DNA of 64,000 nt from an uncultured Lachnospiraceae bacterium (GCA_910577015.1 CAJTKU010000001.1:186001-250000); one strand, 5' to 3'. Shown: positions 8,456 to 18,127, counted from the first letter of the stretch. The notes: generated from the letters alone by a model not told the origin. Numbers and translations: made by a program.

Positions 8456-9460
8456 TTATTCCTCCCTTTTAAGTTGCTTTATAAAAATACGCAGCTGCTT
8501 ATCCAGCAATACCCTTCCTGCCTGATGCAGAAGGGTAAATACGGTTATCCTTCCTTTTAAATAGAAATTTCCATTCAGTACCGCGTTCTCAAAATCTGCT
8601 TCCACATTCACATTATTGCCCAATACGGGTAACAGCATACCATACAAAGCGCAAAGATATCCTGTCGTGTCCGGTGAGCCTGTGCCGACCTGCACATCCG
8701 CTTTCAACACCCTGGGACGGATGCTTTTCAATACGTTAAACAGCCTGCACCATACCCTTTGGTACAATCTTTGGTTGTCAATGTCAGTTAAAACATTTTT
8801 ATAATATGAAATATTTTCTGCAATATGCTTTATCTTATCACATATTGATTGGATTGTGTACCATATCTTTGTGAATATATCCTTTATTTTTTGAATTTTC
8901 TCCTGCATCCATTTGACCGGATGTTTCCAAAAAACCGTTTTCTGTTCCGGTCGCGATACTTCGGCAGCTTCTTCTTTTTGCCGCGCATCTGCCTGCTTTG
9001 GTTCCTGTGCTTCTTCCTTCACCGGTTCCGCTTCCTGCGTTTCCTCTCCTGCCTGCTCCGCTTTCTGCGTTTCTTCCTGTTTCTGCGTTTCTTTCTGTTC
9101 CTGCGTTTTTTCCTGTTCCTGCGTTTTTTCCTGCCGCTCCGATTCAGGCAGCGGTTCTTCCTTCTGCTTCTTTGCAGACTTTTTTTCTTCCGCTTCCTTT
9201 ACACCGGAAGCAGACATTTTAATGCCAAAGAGCCGTACAATAAGGCTTGCCGGTTTTGGATAGTCAAACCGTACTGTCAACATATGCAGGAGAAAAGACG
9301 CCTTTGCCTCCAGCAAAATCTCTTTTTCCCTTTTGCTGCCCTTTATCCGGTACCTCACCGGCACAAAAAGCACCAAAAGCGCCAGCACAAGAAGCAGTCC
9401 CAGTATACATAACAGGACAATGCCGATTATGGCCAGTATTTGCAAAATCACATGTAACAT
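8456..9460 (-). CDS. DUF2953 domain protein (YtfI-like)
   Basis: 334 residues with an N-terminal hydrophobic helix (about 3-35), a charged low-complexity segment (about 95-180) built from Glu/Gln/Lys/Thr repeats, and a conserved C-terminal DUF2953 region (about 215-325). The order DUF2953-gerW is the same as ytfI-ytfJ in Bacillus. It is probably a membrane-anchored sporulation protein; the molecular role is not known. Confidence 0.85.
   Translation of the reverse strand: MLHVILQILAIIGIVLLCILGLLLVLALLVLFVPVRYRIKGSKREKEILLEAKASFLLHMLTVRFDYPKPASLIVRLFGIKMSASGVKEAEEKKSAKKQKEEPLPESERQEKTQEQEKTQEQKETQKQEETQKAEQAGEETQEAEPVKEEAQEPKQADARQKEEAAEVSRPEQKTVFWKHPVKWMQEKIQKIKDIFTKIWYTIQSICDKIKHIAENISYYKNVLTDIDNQRLYQRVWCRLFNVLKSIRPRVLKADVQVGTGSPDTTGYLCALYGMLLPVLGNNVNVEADFENAVLNGNFYLKGRITVFTLLHQAGRVLLDKQLRIFIKQLKREE
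9060..9135 (-). repeat. 18-nt tandem repeat coding for a Glu/Gln/Lys/Thr linker
   Basis: Repeats of the type CTGCGTTTTTTCCTGTTC (plus strand) with an 18-nt period encode QEKTQE-type hexapeptides in the DUF2953 linker. Copies differ by in-frame substitutions. Such arrays change length by slippage, and here only the linker would change. Confidence 0.7.
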
Positions 9461-9759
9461 TTCAGATACTCCTTTAACCGGCAGTTCCCCTGTGCCGCAA
9501 ACGATTCCTCGGCAATCTTTTGCACGATTCCCACCGCTTCCTCATAACTGCCTGCAATACCAACCACATAAGGCGGGTTTTCCCTGTAATATTTCTGGGA
9601 CAGATATCCTGCCTTGTGTATTTCAAGCTGGTCCGAATCGTTCTTTGCCAGCGTCACCACATAAGCCTCCAGAAACTTTGCATGTTTCTGTAATTTATGT
9701 ATTACCTTATTCGGATTATTGACCGACTCTCCAATATATAAACGTGGATACAGTTCCAT
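9448..9759 (-). CDS. Conserved hypothetical protein, 103 residues
   Basis: Starts MELYPRLYIGESV behind AAAAGGAGCCGGT; a 15-codon longer start is not supported. It is a soluble, mixed alpha/beta protein with a conserved-looking ENPPYVVGIAGSYEEAV stretch. It overlaps the DUF2953 start by 13 nt and is probably in the same operon. I do not recognise a domain. Confidence 0.7.
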   Translation of the reverse strand: MELYPRLYIGESVNNPNKVIHKLQKHAKFLEAYVVTLAKNDSDQLEIHKAGYLSQKYYRENPPYVVGIAGSYEEAVGIVQKIAEESFAAQGNCRLKEYLKCYM

Positions 9760-9903
9760 ACCGGCTCCTTTTACAAAATGTTGCCTTTCCATAAATTTAA
9801 TCATATCATATTTTATTTACAAACCAAAGCAAAAACTGAAAAAAATCAACGGCCGGTCTGTTTTTCCCGTTTCCGTTGATTTTTCCACTTCACAAAATAT
9901 ACG

Positions 9904-10356
9904 TCAGTAGTACTTCCTCGTACCCCATAAGTTATTTCTTTTCATTTCCAGATACTCTCCGTAAGCTTTCTCCAAAATCTGCTTTTCATTGGCAAATTTG
10001 AGGAGATGGTACGCTTCATGGTATTTGTAAAATCCGGAATCAACAAAATACTCTTCGCGCTGTGGTTTACTGTAATAACTATCCGCCATCATCAAATACC
10101 AGTGGACCTCTTTCGCTACGACATCTTCCGGCACATTAAAGGAATATTCGCTTTTCCCGATGTATTTGATTACAGATGCCTGAGCCCCTGATTCCTCCAG
10201 CACTTCCCTGAGCGCCGTTTCTTTGAACTCTTCGCCTTCTTCCACTGTTCCCTTTGGCAATACCCATCCTTCGTATTTGTTTTTAAAATTTTTATACAAA
10301 AGAAGTATTTTCCCACGGAATATAACCACACCGCCGCAACTGGTTGCTTCAATCAT
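9904..10356 (-). CDS. NUDIX hydrolase
   Basis: 150 residues from an ATG with AGGAGG 7 nt upstream. The NUDIX box GTVEEGEEFKETALREVLEESG has every catalytic position, with the REVLEE core binding magnesium. These enzymes split nucleoside diphosphates linked to another group. The substrate cannot be told; KNFKNKYEGWVLPKG resembles Ap4A/ADP-ribose type members. Confidence 0.88.
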   Translation of the reverse strand: MIEATSCGGVVIFRGKILLLYKNFKNKYEGWVLPKGTVEEGEEFKETALREVLEESGAQASVIKYIGKSEYSFNVPEDVVAKEVHWYLMMADSYYSKPQREEYFVDSGFYKYHEAYHLLKFANEKQILEKAYGEYLEMKRNNLWGTRKYY

Positions 10357-10454
10357 TGCAATTCCTCCTGCCATTGGTGTGTCAATTTGTTTGACCTAAA
10401 TCCAGTATAGTCCAAATACGCATGGGGCGCAACTGTTTTTATTTGGGAGTTTTC

Positions 10455-10644
10455 ACCCCTGCCCCGGCAAGGCATCCCCGACCCCGGCGTGCATTTGTTC
10501 CAACAGGACGCGCTCCCGCTCGAGTAAAAACGCAGCGGCACATAGGATGCCACAGAACAGCATCCAAGGGCCGGCGTTTTTACACGGTCCTTTTTGGAAT
10601 CAAATGCACGCCGGGGGCGGGGATGCCTTCCCGGAGGCGGGGTG
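10455..10644 (-). repeat. Nested palindromic repeat, copy A
   Basis: Large imperfect hairpin between the NUDIX gene and the SEDS-PBP gene. Read on the minus strand it contains the same core as the copy at 36.3 kb: CCCCGGCGTGCATTTGATTCC, then AGGACCGTGTAAAAACGCCGGC, a central hairpin (GGATGCTGTTCTGTGGCATCC), GTGCCGCTGCGTTTTTAC and GTCCTGTTGGAACAAATGC. Outer arms around GGGGATGCCTTCC pair with each other but are not shared with other copies. Confidence 0.8.
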
Positions 10645-10659
10645 CGGAAGTGAAGGCCT

Positions 10660-13362
10660 TTACCGGTTAAACCATGCGTTAAACACCCTTTTAGCCATGG
10701 GGACTGCGTAGTCGCCGCCGCTGCCGGCGCCCTCCAGAATAATGGTTACACAGATTTGCGGATTTTCGGCGGGCGCAAAGCCGGTGAACCATGCATGGCT
10801 TTCCCCTTTTACATTGCCGTACTCCGCCGAGCCGGTTTTTCCCGCAACCGTATAGGACAAACCGGAAATTCTGGTTGCAGTTCCTTCCTCGACTACCGCC
10901 GTCATAAGCCCTGCAAGAATCTGTGCCTCTTCTTCTGACATCACTCTTCCGTATGCGGACGCGCCAAATGTTTTCACAAGGTTTCCGTTTGCATTTTCCA
11001 CATGGTCAATCAGATACGGTTTCATCATAATACCGTCATTGGCAATGGCTGCCGTAATCATATTCAGGTGCAGGGGCGTTATCTGGGTTTTTCCCTGTCC
11101 GATTACCGTCTGCATCATATCCGCCGGAGAAATTTCATCCCAGTACAGGGCGCTGCTCTTTGCGGAAAGGAAACTGACAGGAAGATTTTTATTGAAAAGC
11201 AGTTTTTCCAGCGTATCCTGCAGCATGGCTTCGTCAAGGCTCATTCCGATATTTGCAAAGGAAGCGTTACAGGACTTGGCAAACGATTCCGTCAAATCTA
11301 CCTTCCCGTGGCTTATCCCATGGTAGCAGCGTATCCGATTTCCATCCTCTTCATAATATCCCGGACAGGTAAAAGAATAATCCTGCCAGGTGTCAGGGTT
11401 TTCCCTGATATATTCCAGGGCAGTTACAATCTTAAAGGTGGAGCCGGGAGGATACAGTCCCTGGGACGCCCTGTTTACCAGCACGCTGCTTTCCTTGTCC
11501 TCCACCAAGTCCTCCCATATATCCGCGATTTCGTTGGAATCAAAGCCCGGCGTGGAAACCATGGCAAGAATCCTGCCCGTGGAAGGCTCTGAAACAACTA
11601 TGGCTCCCCTGTAGTTGTCAAGCGCTTTAAACGCCGCCTCCTGCAGCGCTGCATCAAGGGTGGTGTAAACATTATCACCCGCATTCTTTGCCCCTGCAAC
11701 ATCGTTTGCAATCTTTTCCGGAAGAGGCAGATTGGAATGAATGAGGTAATAATTGGCCTGCGCCTCGATGCCTGTCCTTCCCTGTGTGGAAAAACCAACC
11801 ACGTGGGAAAAGACTTCACCATAAGGGTACCATCGTTCTTCCGTGCCGTCTGCCAAAAGCTTCGTCTCCGCCAGCGCCTCTCCCCCGGATGCATAAATGC
11901 TTCCCCTGTAGTTTTGCATATTCAGCATTTCCTGCCTGGAATTATAGCTGTTGTTGATTAATTCCTGTTCGTTTGTAACGGCAAAATAAACCAGATAGCC
12001 AATCATTCCCAAAAACAACAATACAAAAGAATATACAACCTTTACCCCGTACTGCTCAGCCTTTGCATTTACTTTCCTGACTGATATGGCTTCCACAATA
12101 AAAAACATCAGCACGGTAGCCAGAACGGAACTTCCCCCATAGCTGAGAAACGGCAGTGTAACGCCCGTCAGCGGTATGAACTTGATACCGCCCCCAATGG
12201 TCAGAAATACCTGAAATATATACATAACCCCAAGCCCAAGGGCTGTCAGTTTATAAAACCTATCCTTCTGGCGCATTCCAATCTGCATCATGGCCATAAA
12301 ACAGCTTACACAGATTAGTATGATACAGACACCGCAAATTACACCGAGTTCTTCACAAATGGCAGAAAAAATGAAATCCGTTTCCACCTGTGGGATATCT
12401 CCCGGCGCGCCGCCAAAAAGCCCTAGTCCAAACCAGTTTCCGCTGCCTATAGCAAAAAGCGACTGTGAAATCTGAAAACCCTGATTGTCAATATAGGCAA
12501 ACGGGTCCTGCCAGGCCAGTACCCGTATCCGCACATGGTCAAAAAGATAATAGGCCCCTATCGCACCCCCGCTTCCTGCCACCAGACCGATTAACAGATA
12601 CCAATAATTCCCCGTTGCCATGAACACAAAAACCACATATGTCACAAAAAAGATGACTGCCCCGCCAAGGTCTTTTGACGCCACCAGTATCATTACATGC
12701 CCTGCCGCCAAAACCGAGGTCAGCACAATCCGTTTAAACGACGTATTTTCACAGAGCATGGCCGCAAGGAAAAGAACAAACAAAATTTTCACAAACTCGG
12801 AGGGCTGAAACGTAATTCCTCCAATCGAAAAAGAAAGCTTGGAGCCGCGTGTGATATCTCCCAATACAAACACCGCCGTAAGAACAAAAATCCCCATTGC
12901 CGCATACAGCCATTTTAATTTGGGAAGAAATTTTATATTCTGCATCAGGGCGGGAACCGTCAGCCCGATTACCATGGCAAACGCCGCAATCACAAGCTGC
13001 CTTATGGATTTTTGCAGGGATAACCTTGATAAAACCACAAAGCTGATTCCCAACAGCATACACATATTGTTGAGCAACAGACGGTTTATTTTTTCGTAAA
13101 GCATCCTTGCCAAAAATATGACGGCAACCAGCAGAAGCTGCACAAACGCGCAGAAAAACAGATAGTCCCCATCGCCGCTTTTTAAGTAAATAACTGCAAA
13201 ACATAAAAGCTGTACCGCAAACAGCAGAATTTCCTGAACGGCATAAACTCCCCTTTTTTTCTTTTCTTCCTTTATGCGCAGCGCCAGAAAACATTCCAGT
13301 GTATAAACCGACATACAAACGGCAATCAGATATTTTGACAATTCTATAAAATATTCCTGCAT
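10660..13362 (-). CDS. SEDS glycosyltransferase fused to a class B penicillin-binding protein
   Basis: One 900-residue chain (from MQEYFIELSKY; upstream ATGs at 13392 and 13398 would add 10 or 12 residues) joins two usually separate enzymes of septal or elongation peptidoglycan synthesis. Residues 1-425 are a multi-spanning FtsW/RodA/SpoVE polymerase: GGITFQPSEFVKI (181-193), SKDLGG (229-234) where relatives have QPDLGT, TDFIFSAICEELG (328-340), TGVTLPFLSYGGSS (399-412). After one more membrane helix (about 438-462) come the transpeptidase motifs STFK (641-644, catalytic Ser), SCN (697-699) and KTG (842-844). All acylation motifs are present, so the PBP half should be active. It overlaps no neighbour and follows the U32 gene closely. 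Confidence 0.93.
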   Translation of the reverse strand: MQEYFIELSKYLIAVCMSVYTLECFLALRIKEEKKKRGVYAVQEILLFAVQLLCFAVIYLKSGDGDYLFFCAFVQLLLVAVIFLARMLYEKINRLLLNNMCMLLGISFVVLSRLSLQKSIRQLVIAAFAMVIGLTVPALMQNIKFLPKLKWLYAAMGIFVLTAVFVLGDITRGSKLSFSIGGITFQPSEFVKILFVLFLAAMLCENTSFKRIVLTSVLAAGHVMILVASKDLGGAVIFFVTYVVFVFMATGNYWYLLIGLVAGSGGAIGAYYLFDHVRIRVLAWQDPFAYIDNQGFQISQSLFAIGSGNWFGLGLFGGAPGDIPQVETDFIFSAICEELGVICGVCIILICVSCFMAMMQIGMRQKDRFYKLTALGLGVMYIFQVFLTIGGGIKFIPLTGVTLPFLSYGGSSVLATVLMFFIVEAISVRKVNAKAEQYGVKVVYSFVLLFLGMIGYLVYFAVTNEQELINNSYNSRQEMLNMQNYRGSIYASGGEALAETKLLADGTEERWYPYGEVFSHVVGFSTQGRTGIEAQANYYLIHSNLPLPEKIANDVAGAKNAGDNVYTTLDAALQEAAFKALDNYRGAIVVSEPSTGRILAMVSTPGFDSNEIADIWEDLVEDKESSVLVNRASQGLYPPGSTFKIVTALEYIRENPDTWQDYSFTCPGYYEEDGNRIRCYHGISHGKVDLTESFAKSCNASFANIGMSLDEAMLQDTLEKLLFNKNLPVSFLSAKSSALYWDEISPADMMQTVIGQGKTQITPLHLNMITAAIANDGIMMKPYLIDHVENANGNLVKTFGASAYGRVMSEEEAQILAGLMTAVVEEGTATRISGLSYTVAGKTGSAEYGNVKGESHAWFTGFAPAENPQICVTIILEGAGSGGDYAVPMAKRVFNAWFNR

Positions 13363-13369
13363 ACTCTTT

Positions 13370-15688
13370 CTATTCCACTCCCCTCTTTTCATGCCCAAGA
13401 GTGTATTCCGTAAAAGGAAGCTTATTTTCCACTCCCCTTATTCTTTCCGAAAAGAACCGCAGTATGCCTTCGGTTTCCGCTCCTGTTTCTGTTGTAAAGC
13501 ACAGTCTCATGTCGCATAATGTTTCCTTTTTCAGCACCTTATCGTGTAAGGATAGCGGCACTGAATTATAAATGATATTGTAACAATACCGGCAGTGGAG
13601 GGATACCGGAAACTTCTTCTTATAACGGTCCTCCAGAAATAAGCCTGCTTTTTCTTCCTTTGCCTGCGAAGACTGTCCGCATTTTCCCGATGTCTTTGCA
13701 ATACAGTTTGCCGTAATCATCAGCGGAATCCGCCCGTATACCACCTGTTCCGTTTTTCCGGAAGCCTGTTCCAAAAGCCTCCTGCTTTCTTTCCTGTTCA
13801 GCTCATACGGCAGGCAAAAACAATCAGCCTGTCCCATATAAAAATCCATAGTACGCGTGTTGAAACAGTAAATTCCCGCATCCAGTCTTTTTTCTCCTGC
13901 GTACCCCCGCTTTTTCAGCCATTCAAGGGTTTCCAGATTCCGTATCAGACAACCGTCCGCTTTTACCGCCAAAGGATACAACGCTTCCATCTGCTCCATG
14001 TTGTTTTGGCGCACGATAAAGGGCAGGGCAATGAAAACGCGAACCTTTCCGTTTTGCGCCACACGCTTCCTGCACTGTTCCAAAAAACTTACGGAAAGTC
14101 CCGGCATATCGGATTCCAGACAGATGCTTTCCACAGGCGCATCCGTTTCCATGACCGCCTCCAGCTGCTCCCTCGTGCTGACAAGGACGTTAAATGCCCT
14201 GTACTCTTTTTCTGTCTCCTGCTTTCCGCCCGTACCTCCTGCTCTTTTCGCATTTTCTTTCCTATTCCCGCCGGCATCCTCTTTTATGGCTGTCTGTCCC
14301 GTCCCTTTCAAGGTTCTTCCATGTCCCAGCGCGCCCAAAAGCTTCTCAACCCCTTTACGGCGCAAATCATTGACTGCCTTTAAAGGATAAAAAACGCCTT
14401 TATCAAGCCTTATCTCCAAATCTGCCTGTTCTGCATAAAAGGGAGTGTTTCCCAGCTTCATCATGCCGTTTCTTATATTTTCTTCTGTTACGGGCTGTCT
14501 GTCTGCCAAAACCACCTTTTCCCCGTATACAATCACCGAACGGCGCTCTGTATTTCCCTGCAGGGGGAATTGGGTTTCGCAGGACAGGGTGAGTTTTGCA
14601 TTCTCCCCCTCCCTGAAAACAGCTTCCATACGTATCGCTTTCTTTAAGGGCTGTTCAATATATTTATTCCTGATTGCAGACAAAAGCTTTTCGTCACTGC
14701 CCGAATAGGCAGGGTAATCCAAGGTTACCATTTCTGCGCCGTTATGCCTGAAATAATATCCCTCCTGTATGCCTGTGCGGATATACAGGGAAGAAAGCTG
14801 TCTTAAGTCCTCTTTCTTTACGGCATAGGCAGCGGCTCCCTTTTCATAATACAAATCAATGTACTTTCTGTAAATCGCCGTTACCCCCGCCGCATATTCC
14901 GGCTTTTTCATCCTTCCTTCTATTTTAAAGGAAGAAATACCCGCTTCAATCAGCTTTGGAAGGAAAGAGATGGTACACATATCCTTCAGGCTCAACGGAT
15001 GCTGCTCCGTGCCCGGCTTTCCGTCTCCGCCAATCCTGTACGGCAGGCGGCACGGCTGGGCGCACCTGCCACGGTTTCCGCTCCTGCCCCCCAATATACT
15101 GCTGAAAAGGCACTGCCCCGAATAACAATAACACATGGCGCCATGGATAAAAGCTTCTATCTCCAGACCGGTTTCCCTCCCAAGGCTTTCTATTTCCGAA
15201 AGGGAAAGCTCCCTCGCAGGCACTACCCTCACCACGCCCAGTTCTTTGAGCATCCCGGCCCCATAACTGCCCGTTATGCTCATCTGAGTGCTGGCATGAA
15301 GCTCCAGTCCCGGGAAAGCCTCCTTTATGGCAAGCAGAGCGCCGATATCCTGCACGATAACGCCGTCAAGCCCGGCAAGGTAAAACGGCTCCAGATATGG
15401 AATTAATTCCTCCAGTTCCGATTCTTTCATCAGCGTGTTGACCGTCAAATATACTTTTCTTCCGAAAACATGGGCATAAGAAACCGCCCTGCAGATTTCC
15501 TCTTCGGAAAAATTGTCCGCATAGGCCCTTGCACCGAACTTTTCACCGCCCAGATAAACTGCATCCGCTCCTGCGCATATAGCGCCCAGAAAACTTTCAT
15601 AGTTCCCTGCCGGAGCCAATAATTCCACACGCCTCTTTTCCATAAAATCAAACAACGCCATCCGTTTCCGGACAGCGCCCTTTCTCAT
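13370..15688 (-). CDS. U32 family peptidase, RlhA-type (23S rRNA hydroxylation)
   Basis: 772 residues. An N-terminal TIM-barrel U32 domain (about 20-330) starts RRVELLAPAGNYESFLGAICAGADAVYLGG. It contains the family cysteine motif in GAMCYCYSGQCLFSS...RGRCAQPCR, likely iron-sulfur ligands. A middle DUF3656-like region and a second half with further cysteines (HCRYCYNIIYN) follow. This long form resembles E. coli RlhA, which hydroxylates a 23S rRNA cytidine, rather than short collagenase-like U32 proteins. The ATG overlaps the zapA stop (ATGA), so they are coupled. Confidence 0.85.
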   Translation of the reverse strand: MRKGAVRKRMALFDFMEKRRVELLAPAGNYESFLGAICAGADAVYLGGEKFGARAYADNFSEEEICRAVSYAHVFGRKVYLTVNTLMKESELEELIPYLEPFYLAGLDGVIVQDIGALLAIKEAFPGLELHASTQMSITGSYGAGMLKELGVVRVVPARELSLSEIESLGRETGLEIEAFIHGAMCYCYSGQCLFSSILGGRSGNRGRCAQPCRLPYRIGGDGKPGTEQHPLSLKDMCTISFLPKLIEAGISSFKIEGRMKKPEYAAGVTAIYRKYIDLYYEKGAAAYAVKKEDLRQLSSLYIRTGIQEGYYFRHNGAEMVTLDYPAYSGSDEKLLSAIRNKYIEQPLKKAIRMEAVFREGENAKLTLSCETQFPLQGNTERRSVIVYGEKVVLADRQPVTEENIRNGMMKLGNTPFYAEQADLEIRLDKGVFYPLKAVNDLRRKGVEKLLGALGHGRTLKGTGQTAIKEDAGGNRKENAKRAGGTGGKQETEKEYRAFNVLVSTREQLEAVMETDAPVESICLESDMPGLSVSFLEQCRKRVAQNGKVRVFIALPFIVRQNNMEQMEALYPLAVKADGCLIRNLETLEWLKKRGYAGEKRLDAGIYCFNTRTMDFYMGQADCFCLPYELNRKESRRLLEQASGKTEQVVYGRIPLMITANCIAKTSGKCGQSSQAKEEKAGLFLEDRYKKKFPVSLHCRYCYNIIYNSVPLSLHDKVLKKETLCDMRLCFTTETGAETEGILRFFSERIRGVENKLPFTEYTLGHEKRGVE

Positions 15689-16092
15689 TTTTTGTATTCC
15701 TTTAACTCTGTTTCCAGACGAACGATTTTCTTTGCATTTTCATTGATATCCATCTGCAGTTCTTTCACACGCTTTTCCGTGGTCTCCAGCTTTATCTGTG
15801 CGGCAATCAACTCGTGTTTCAAATCGTAAAGTTCTTTTTCCTTTGACTGCTGTTCTTCTTCCAGCAGGCTTATCTGCTTCTTACATTTAAAATAATCATC
15901 CGCTATGTTTAACTGCATCAAAACCGACTGCGTATCCAGCGGCTGTCTCCTGAAGCTTTCGATTTTGCTGTACTCGTCTAATTTGTTGTTGATGTACGAT
16001 GCCACCTTCTGCAGATATTCTTCGCTCTCATACCCGCTGAGGGTAAATATCTTTCCCCCTATAATGACTTCGGTATCTGTTTTAGAAGACAT
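15685..16092 (-). CDS. zapA: Cell division protein ZapA
   Basis: 135 residues from MSSKTDTEVIIGGKIFTLSGYESEEYLQKVA, the standard ZapA head, followed by a Lys/Glu-rich coiled coil to the C-terminus. ZapA binds FtsZ and bundles its filaments at the division site. The start was chosen for GAGAGGG 7 nt upstream; a 37-codon longer ORF runs through the promoter and is not real. It is the first gene of an operon leading into U32 and the SEDS-PBP fusion, both consistent with a cell-wall and growth context. Confidence 0.9.
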   Translation of the reverse strand: MSSKTDTEVIIGGKIFTLSGYESEEYLQKVASYINNKLDEYSKIESFRRQPLDTQSVLMQLNIADDYFKCKKQISLLEEEQQSKEKELYDLKHELIAAQIKLETTEKRVKELQMDINENAKKIVRLETELKEYKK

Positions 16093-16137
16093 AAGCAATC
16101 CCTCTCTTACCGCCATAATCACATCGATACTGCAAAC

Positions 16138-16166
16138 ATTATATCTCAATATGGCGTTACAGGCAA
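16138..16166 (-). promoter_or_regulatory. Promoter of zapA
   Basis: Minus strand TTGCCT, 17-nt spacer, TATAAT, with the start codon about 45 nt downstream. Its position shows that the long upstream ORF extension of zapA is not translated. Confidence 0.75.
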
Positions 16167-16273
16167 GCTTTTTTAATAAACCACAACCTTTTTCTTGATA
16201 CAAAATCCATTAAAACTTTATTAATGTTCTGTTTTATTCATGCCACATAAAGCCTTCATTCTCATGATAAAAG

Positions 16274-16408
16274 TTAAACCGTTATGGTTTTAACTATCTT
16301 TTTGGCTATATCTGTACCATATTCTTGAGATTTTAAATCGGCATCAATCCACCCTTCCATATCCGCTCGTTCTTCTGCACATTTGTTACAATAATCCTGA
16401 GCCTTATT
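16274..16408 (-). pseudogene. C-terminal fragment of an unidentified protein
   Basis: Open frame of 44 codons directly after the ABC transporter stop, protein-like in composition (CNKCAEERADMEGWIDADLK, ending IAKKIVKTITV), but with no start codon until residue 17 and no ribosome-binding site. It looks like the surviving tail of a gene truncated when the ABC locus formed. The rest of 16,093-16,403 holds only the zapA promoter. Confidence 0.35.
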
Positions 16409-18119
16409 TCATAAACAGAAGCTGCCTGAAATAATCACAATTTTCTTCAAGTTCCCTAAAAGAACCTTTCGCAATGATATTTCCATTCTGCATAACTAAT
16501 ATTTTATCATACCGCGCAAGTACCTCCTCCTGCAATTTATGGGTGATAACAATTCGCGTCATCTCTGTCATTCGGATAATCATATCCTCCACTTTTGCAG
16601 AAGTAGCGGCATCCAGTGCCGAAGTGGCCTCGTCCAGAAGAAGCACGGACGCGTTGCGCAGCAAACTCCTCGCAATGGAAATCCGCTGCTTCTCTCCACC
16701 GGAAAGACCACTGCCATTTTCACCACACCGGTAATGGATACCCCTCTCCGAAACCAGCTTCTCCAGCCCGGCTCTCTGGATTGCCCCGGCAACCTTTTCC
16801 TTATCAAAGTCTTTAAACATCGTAATATTATTTTCAATGGTACTGTCAAAAAGAAAGACATTTTGCTCTACCAGAGAAACCACATCATACAAACTGCTTC
16901 TGGATATCTGCCGAAGCTCCCGGTCCCCAAACAGAATCTTTCCCTGATAACCGGTATAGCCCCCCATTAAAAGGTTTAATAGTGTGGATTTCCCGGAACC
17001 TGATGCACCCACAATCGCATAGCTTTTCCCCTGTTCAAAAAATATGTTTATATCCTTCAAAACAGTCTGGTCGCAGTCATATCCAAAAGAAACATTTTGG
17101 AAGCAGATTCCCTTCCCTATATCCGTTATGTTTTCACCTTCGTCCTTTTGCCCCGGCTGCTTTGTCACCGAAAGCATTTTATCCAAAAGTCCCACCGCAG
17201 CCTTTCTGTTCGCCAAAGCCGCAGGTATCTGCTGGATGGGTCCAATAATATAATTCATTAACTGGACAAAGGCAATCAGAACGCCCGCCGTAATTTTTCC
17301 CTGCAGTGCCAGATAAGCGCCTATCATCATGACACCCACATGTACACCAAATCCAAAGGTAGTACTAACCAGATTGATAGCATCCTCTGTCTTTCTCCGC
17401 CTGCATTTTTGTTTTTCCAAACTGCGGTTTTCACCGCCAAAAAGACGGGCTATCTCCTTTTCCGCCCGAAAGCTTTTCATCACCGTAAAGCCGCTTAAAA
17501 TGTCTTTAACCAGACTGACATATTTCTCATTGGACCAACTGACCTTCTGCTCCTCCTTTGTCAGCCTTGTGCTGGAGAGTAGCGATACCACAAGTGAAAC
17601 CACCACCAGTCCTATGGCACATAGGGTCAGAACCACATTATACATAAGCATTATGCCAAGCGCCAGTATAAACAAAAGAATATTTAATACGATATTAAAA
17701 CTGTTCTGTAGATAATTAGTCTCAACAGAAATCATATCATTTGTCAGAATAGATACATATCTTCCCACCGGTTCCACTGTAAAAGAAGTAATATTCTTCT
17801 CCGTAATCCTCTCAAACACCGCTTCTTTTAGCTGACGCATCCCCTTTTCCACAAAACGGTTCCGAAGGGCGCGTCCTGCCAGACCTTCCAATACCAGTAC
17901 CAATATATAGACAACAGCCATGGACAGCATTTTTTCAATATCTTTTACGGTTCCATTAACTGCGATATCCAGAATCTGCTGCAATAAAACCGCCACCACT
18001 GTGAGCAGCACTGCATTAATCGTGAGAACAATAAGGGTTGCAATAAAATTCAGATGATTCTTCTCAAAACACTTTTTCCTGAGGTGATTTTTTTCCTTAT
18101 TTAATTTTTGTTTCATCAT
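16404..18119 (-). CDS. ABC transporter, fused permease and ATPase
   Basis: 571-residue half-transporter, probably a homodimeric exporter in the cytoplasmic membrane. About six membrane helices in residues 20-300 are followed by a nucleotide-binding domain with VGASGSGKST (Walker A), LSGGEKQR (signature) and VLLLDEATSALD (Walker B). No peptidase domain. The cargo is unknown. It starts 8 nt after its HTH regulator, behind AAGGAGAAAG, so the pair is an operon and the regulator probably controls exporter synthesis. Confidence 0.93.
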   Translation of the reverse strand: MMKQKLNKEKNHLRKKCFEKNHLNFIATLIVLTINAVLLTVVAVLLQQILDIAVNGTVKDIEKMLSMAVVYILVLVLEGLAGRALRNRFVEKGMRQLKEAVFERITEKNITSFTVEPVGRYVSILTNDMISVETNYLQNSFNIVLNILLFILALGIMLMYNVVLTLCAIGLVVVSLVVSLLSSTRLTKEEQKVSWSNEKYVSLVKDILSGFTVMKSFRAEKEIARLFGGENRSLEKQKCRRRKTEDAINLVSTTFGFGVHVGVMMIGAYLALQGKITAGVLIAFVQLMNYIIGPIQQIPAALANRKAAVGLLDKMLSVTKQPGQKDEGENITDIGKGICFQNVSFGYDCDQTVLKDINIFFEQGKSYAIVGASGSGKSTLLNLLMGGYTGYQGKILFGDRELRQISRSSLYDVVSLVEQNVFLFDSTIENNITMFKDFDKEKVAGAIQRAGLEKLVSERGIHYRCGENGSGLSGGEKQRISIARSLLRNASVLLLDEATSALDAATSAKVEDMIIRMTEMTRIVITHKLQEEVLARYDKILVMQNGNIIAKGSFRELEENCDYFRQLLFMK

Positions 18120-18127
18120 CTTTCTCC

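Noticed and set aside
8849..9412. Long plus-strand ORF opposite the DUF2953 gene
   Set aside because: It is the complement of the Glu/Gln/Lys repeat and gives a Phe/Leu/Arg low-complexity product with no ribosome-binding site.
12749..13318. 189-codon ORF on the minus strand inside the SEDS-PBP gene
   Set aside because: A second frame of a clear coding region with Cys/Gly-rich composition and no ribosome-binding site.
16093..16203. N-terminal extension of ZapA
   Set aside because: It contains the zapA promoter; the internal ATG has the ribosome-binding site and the family start.
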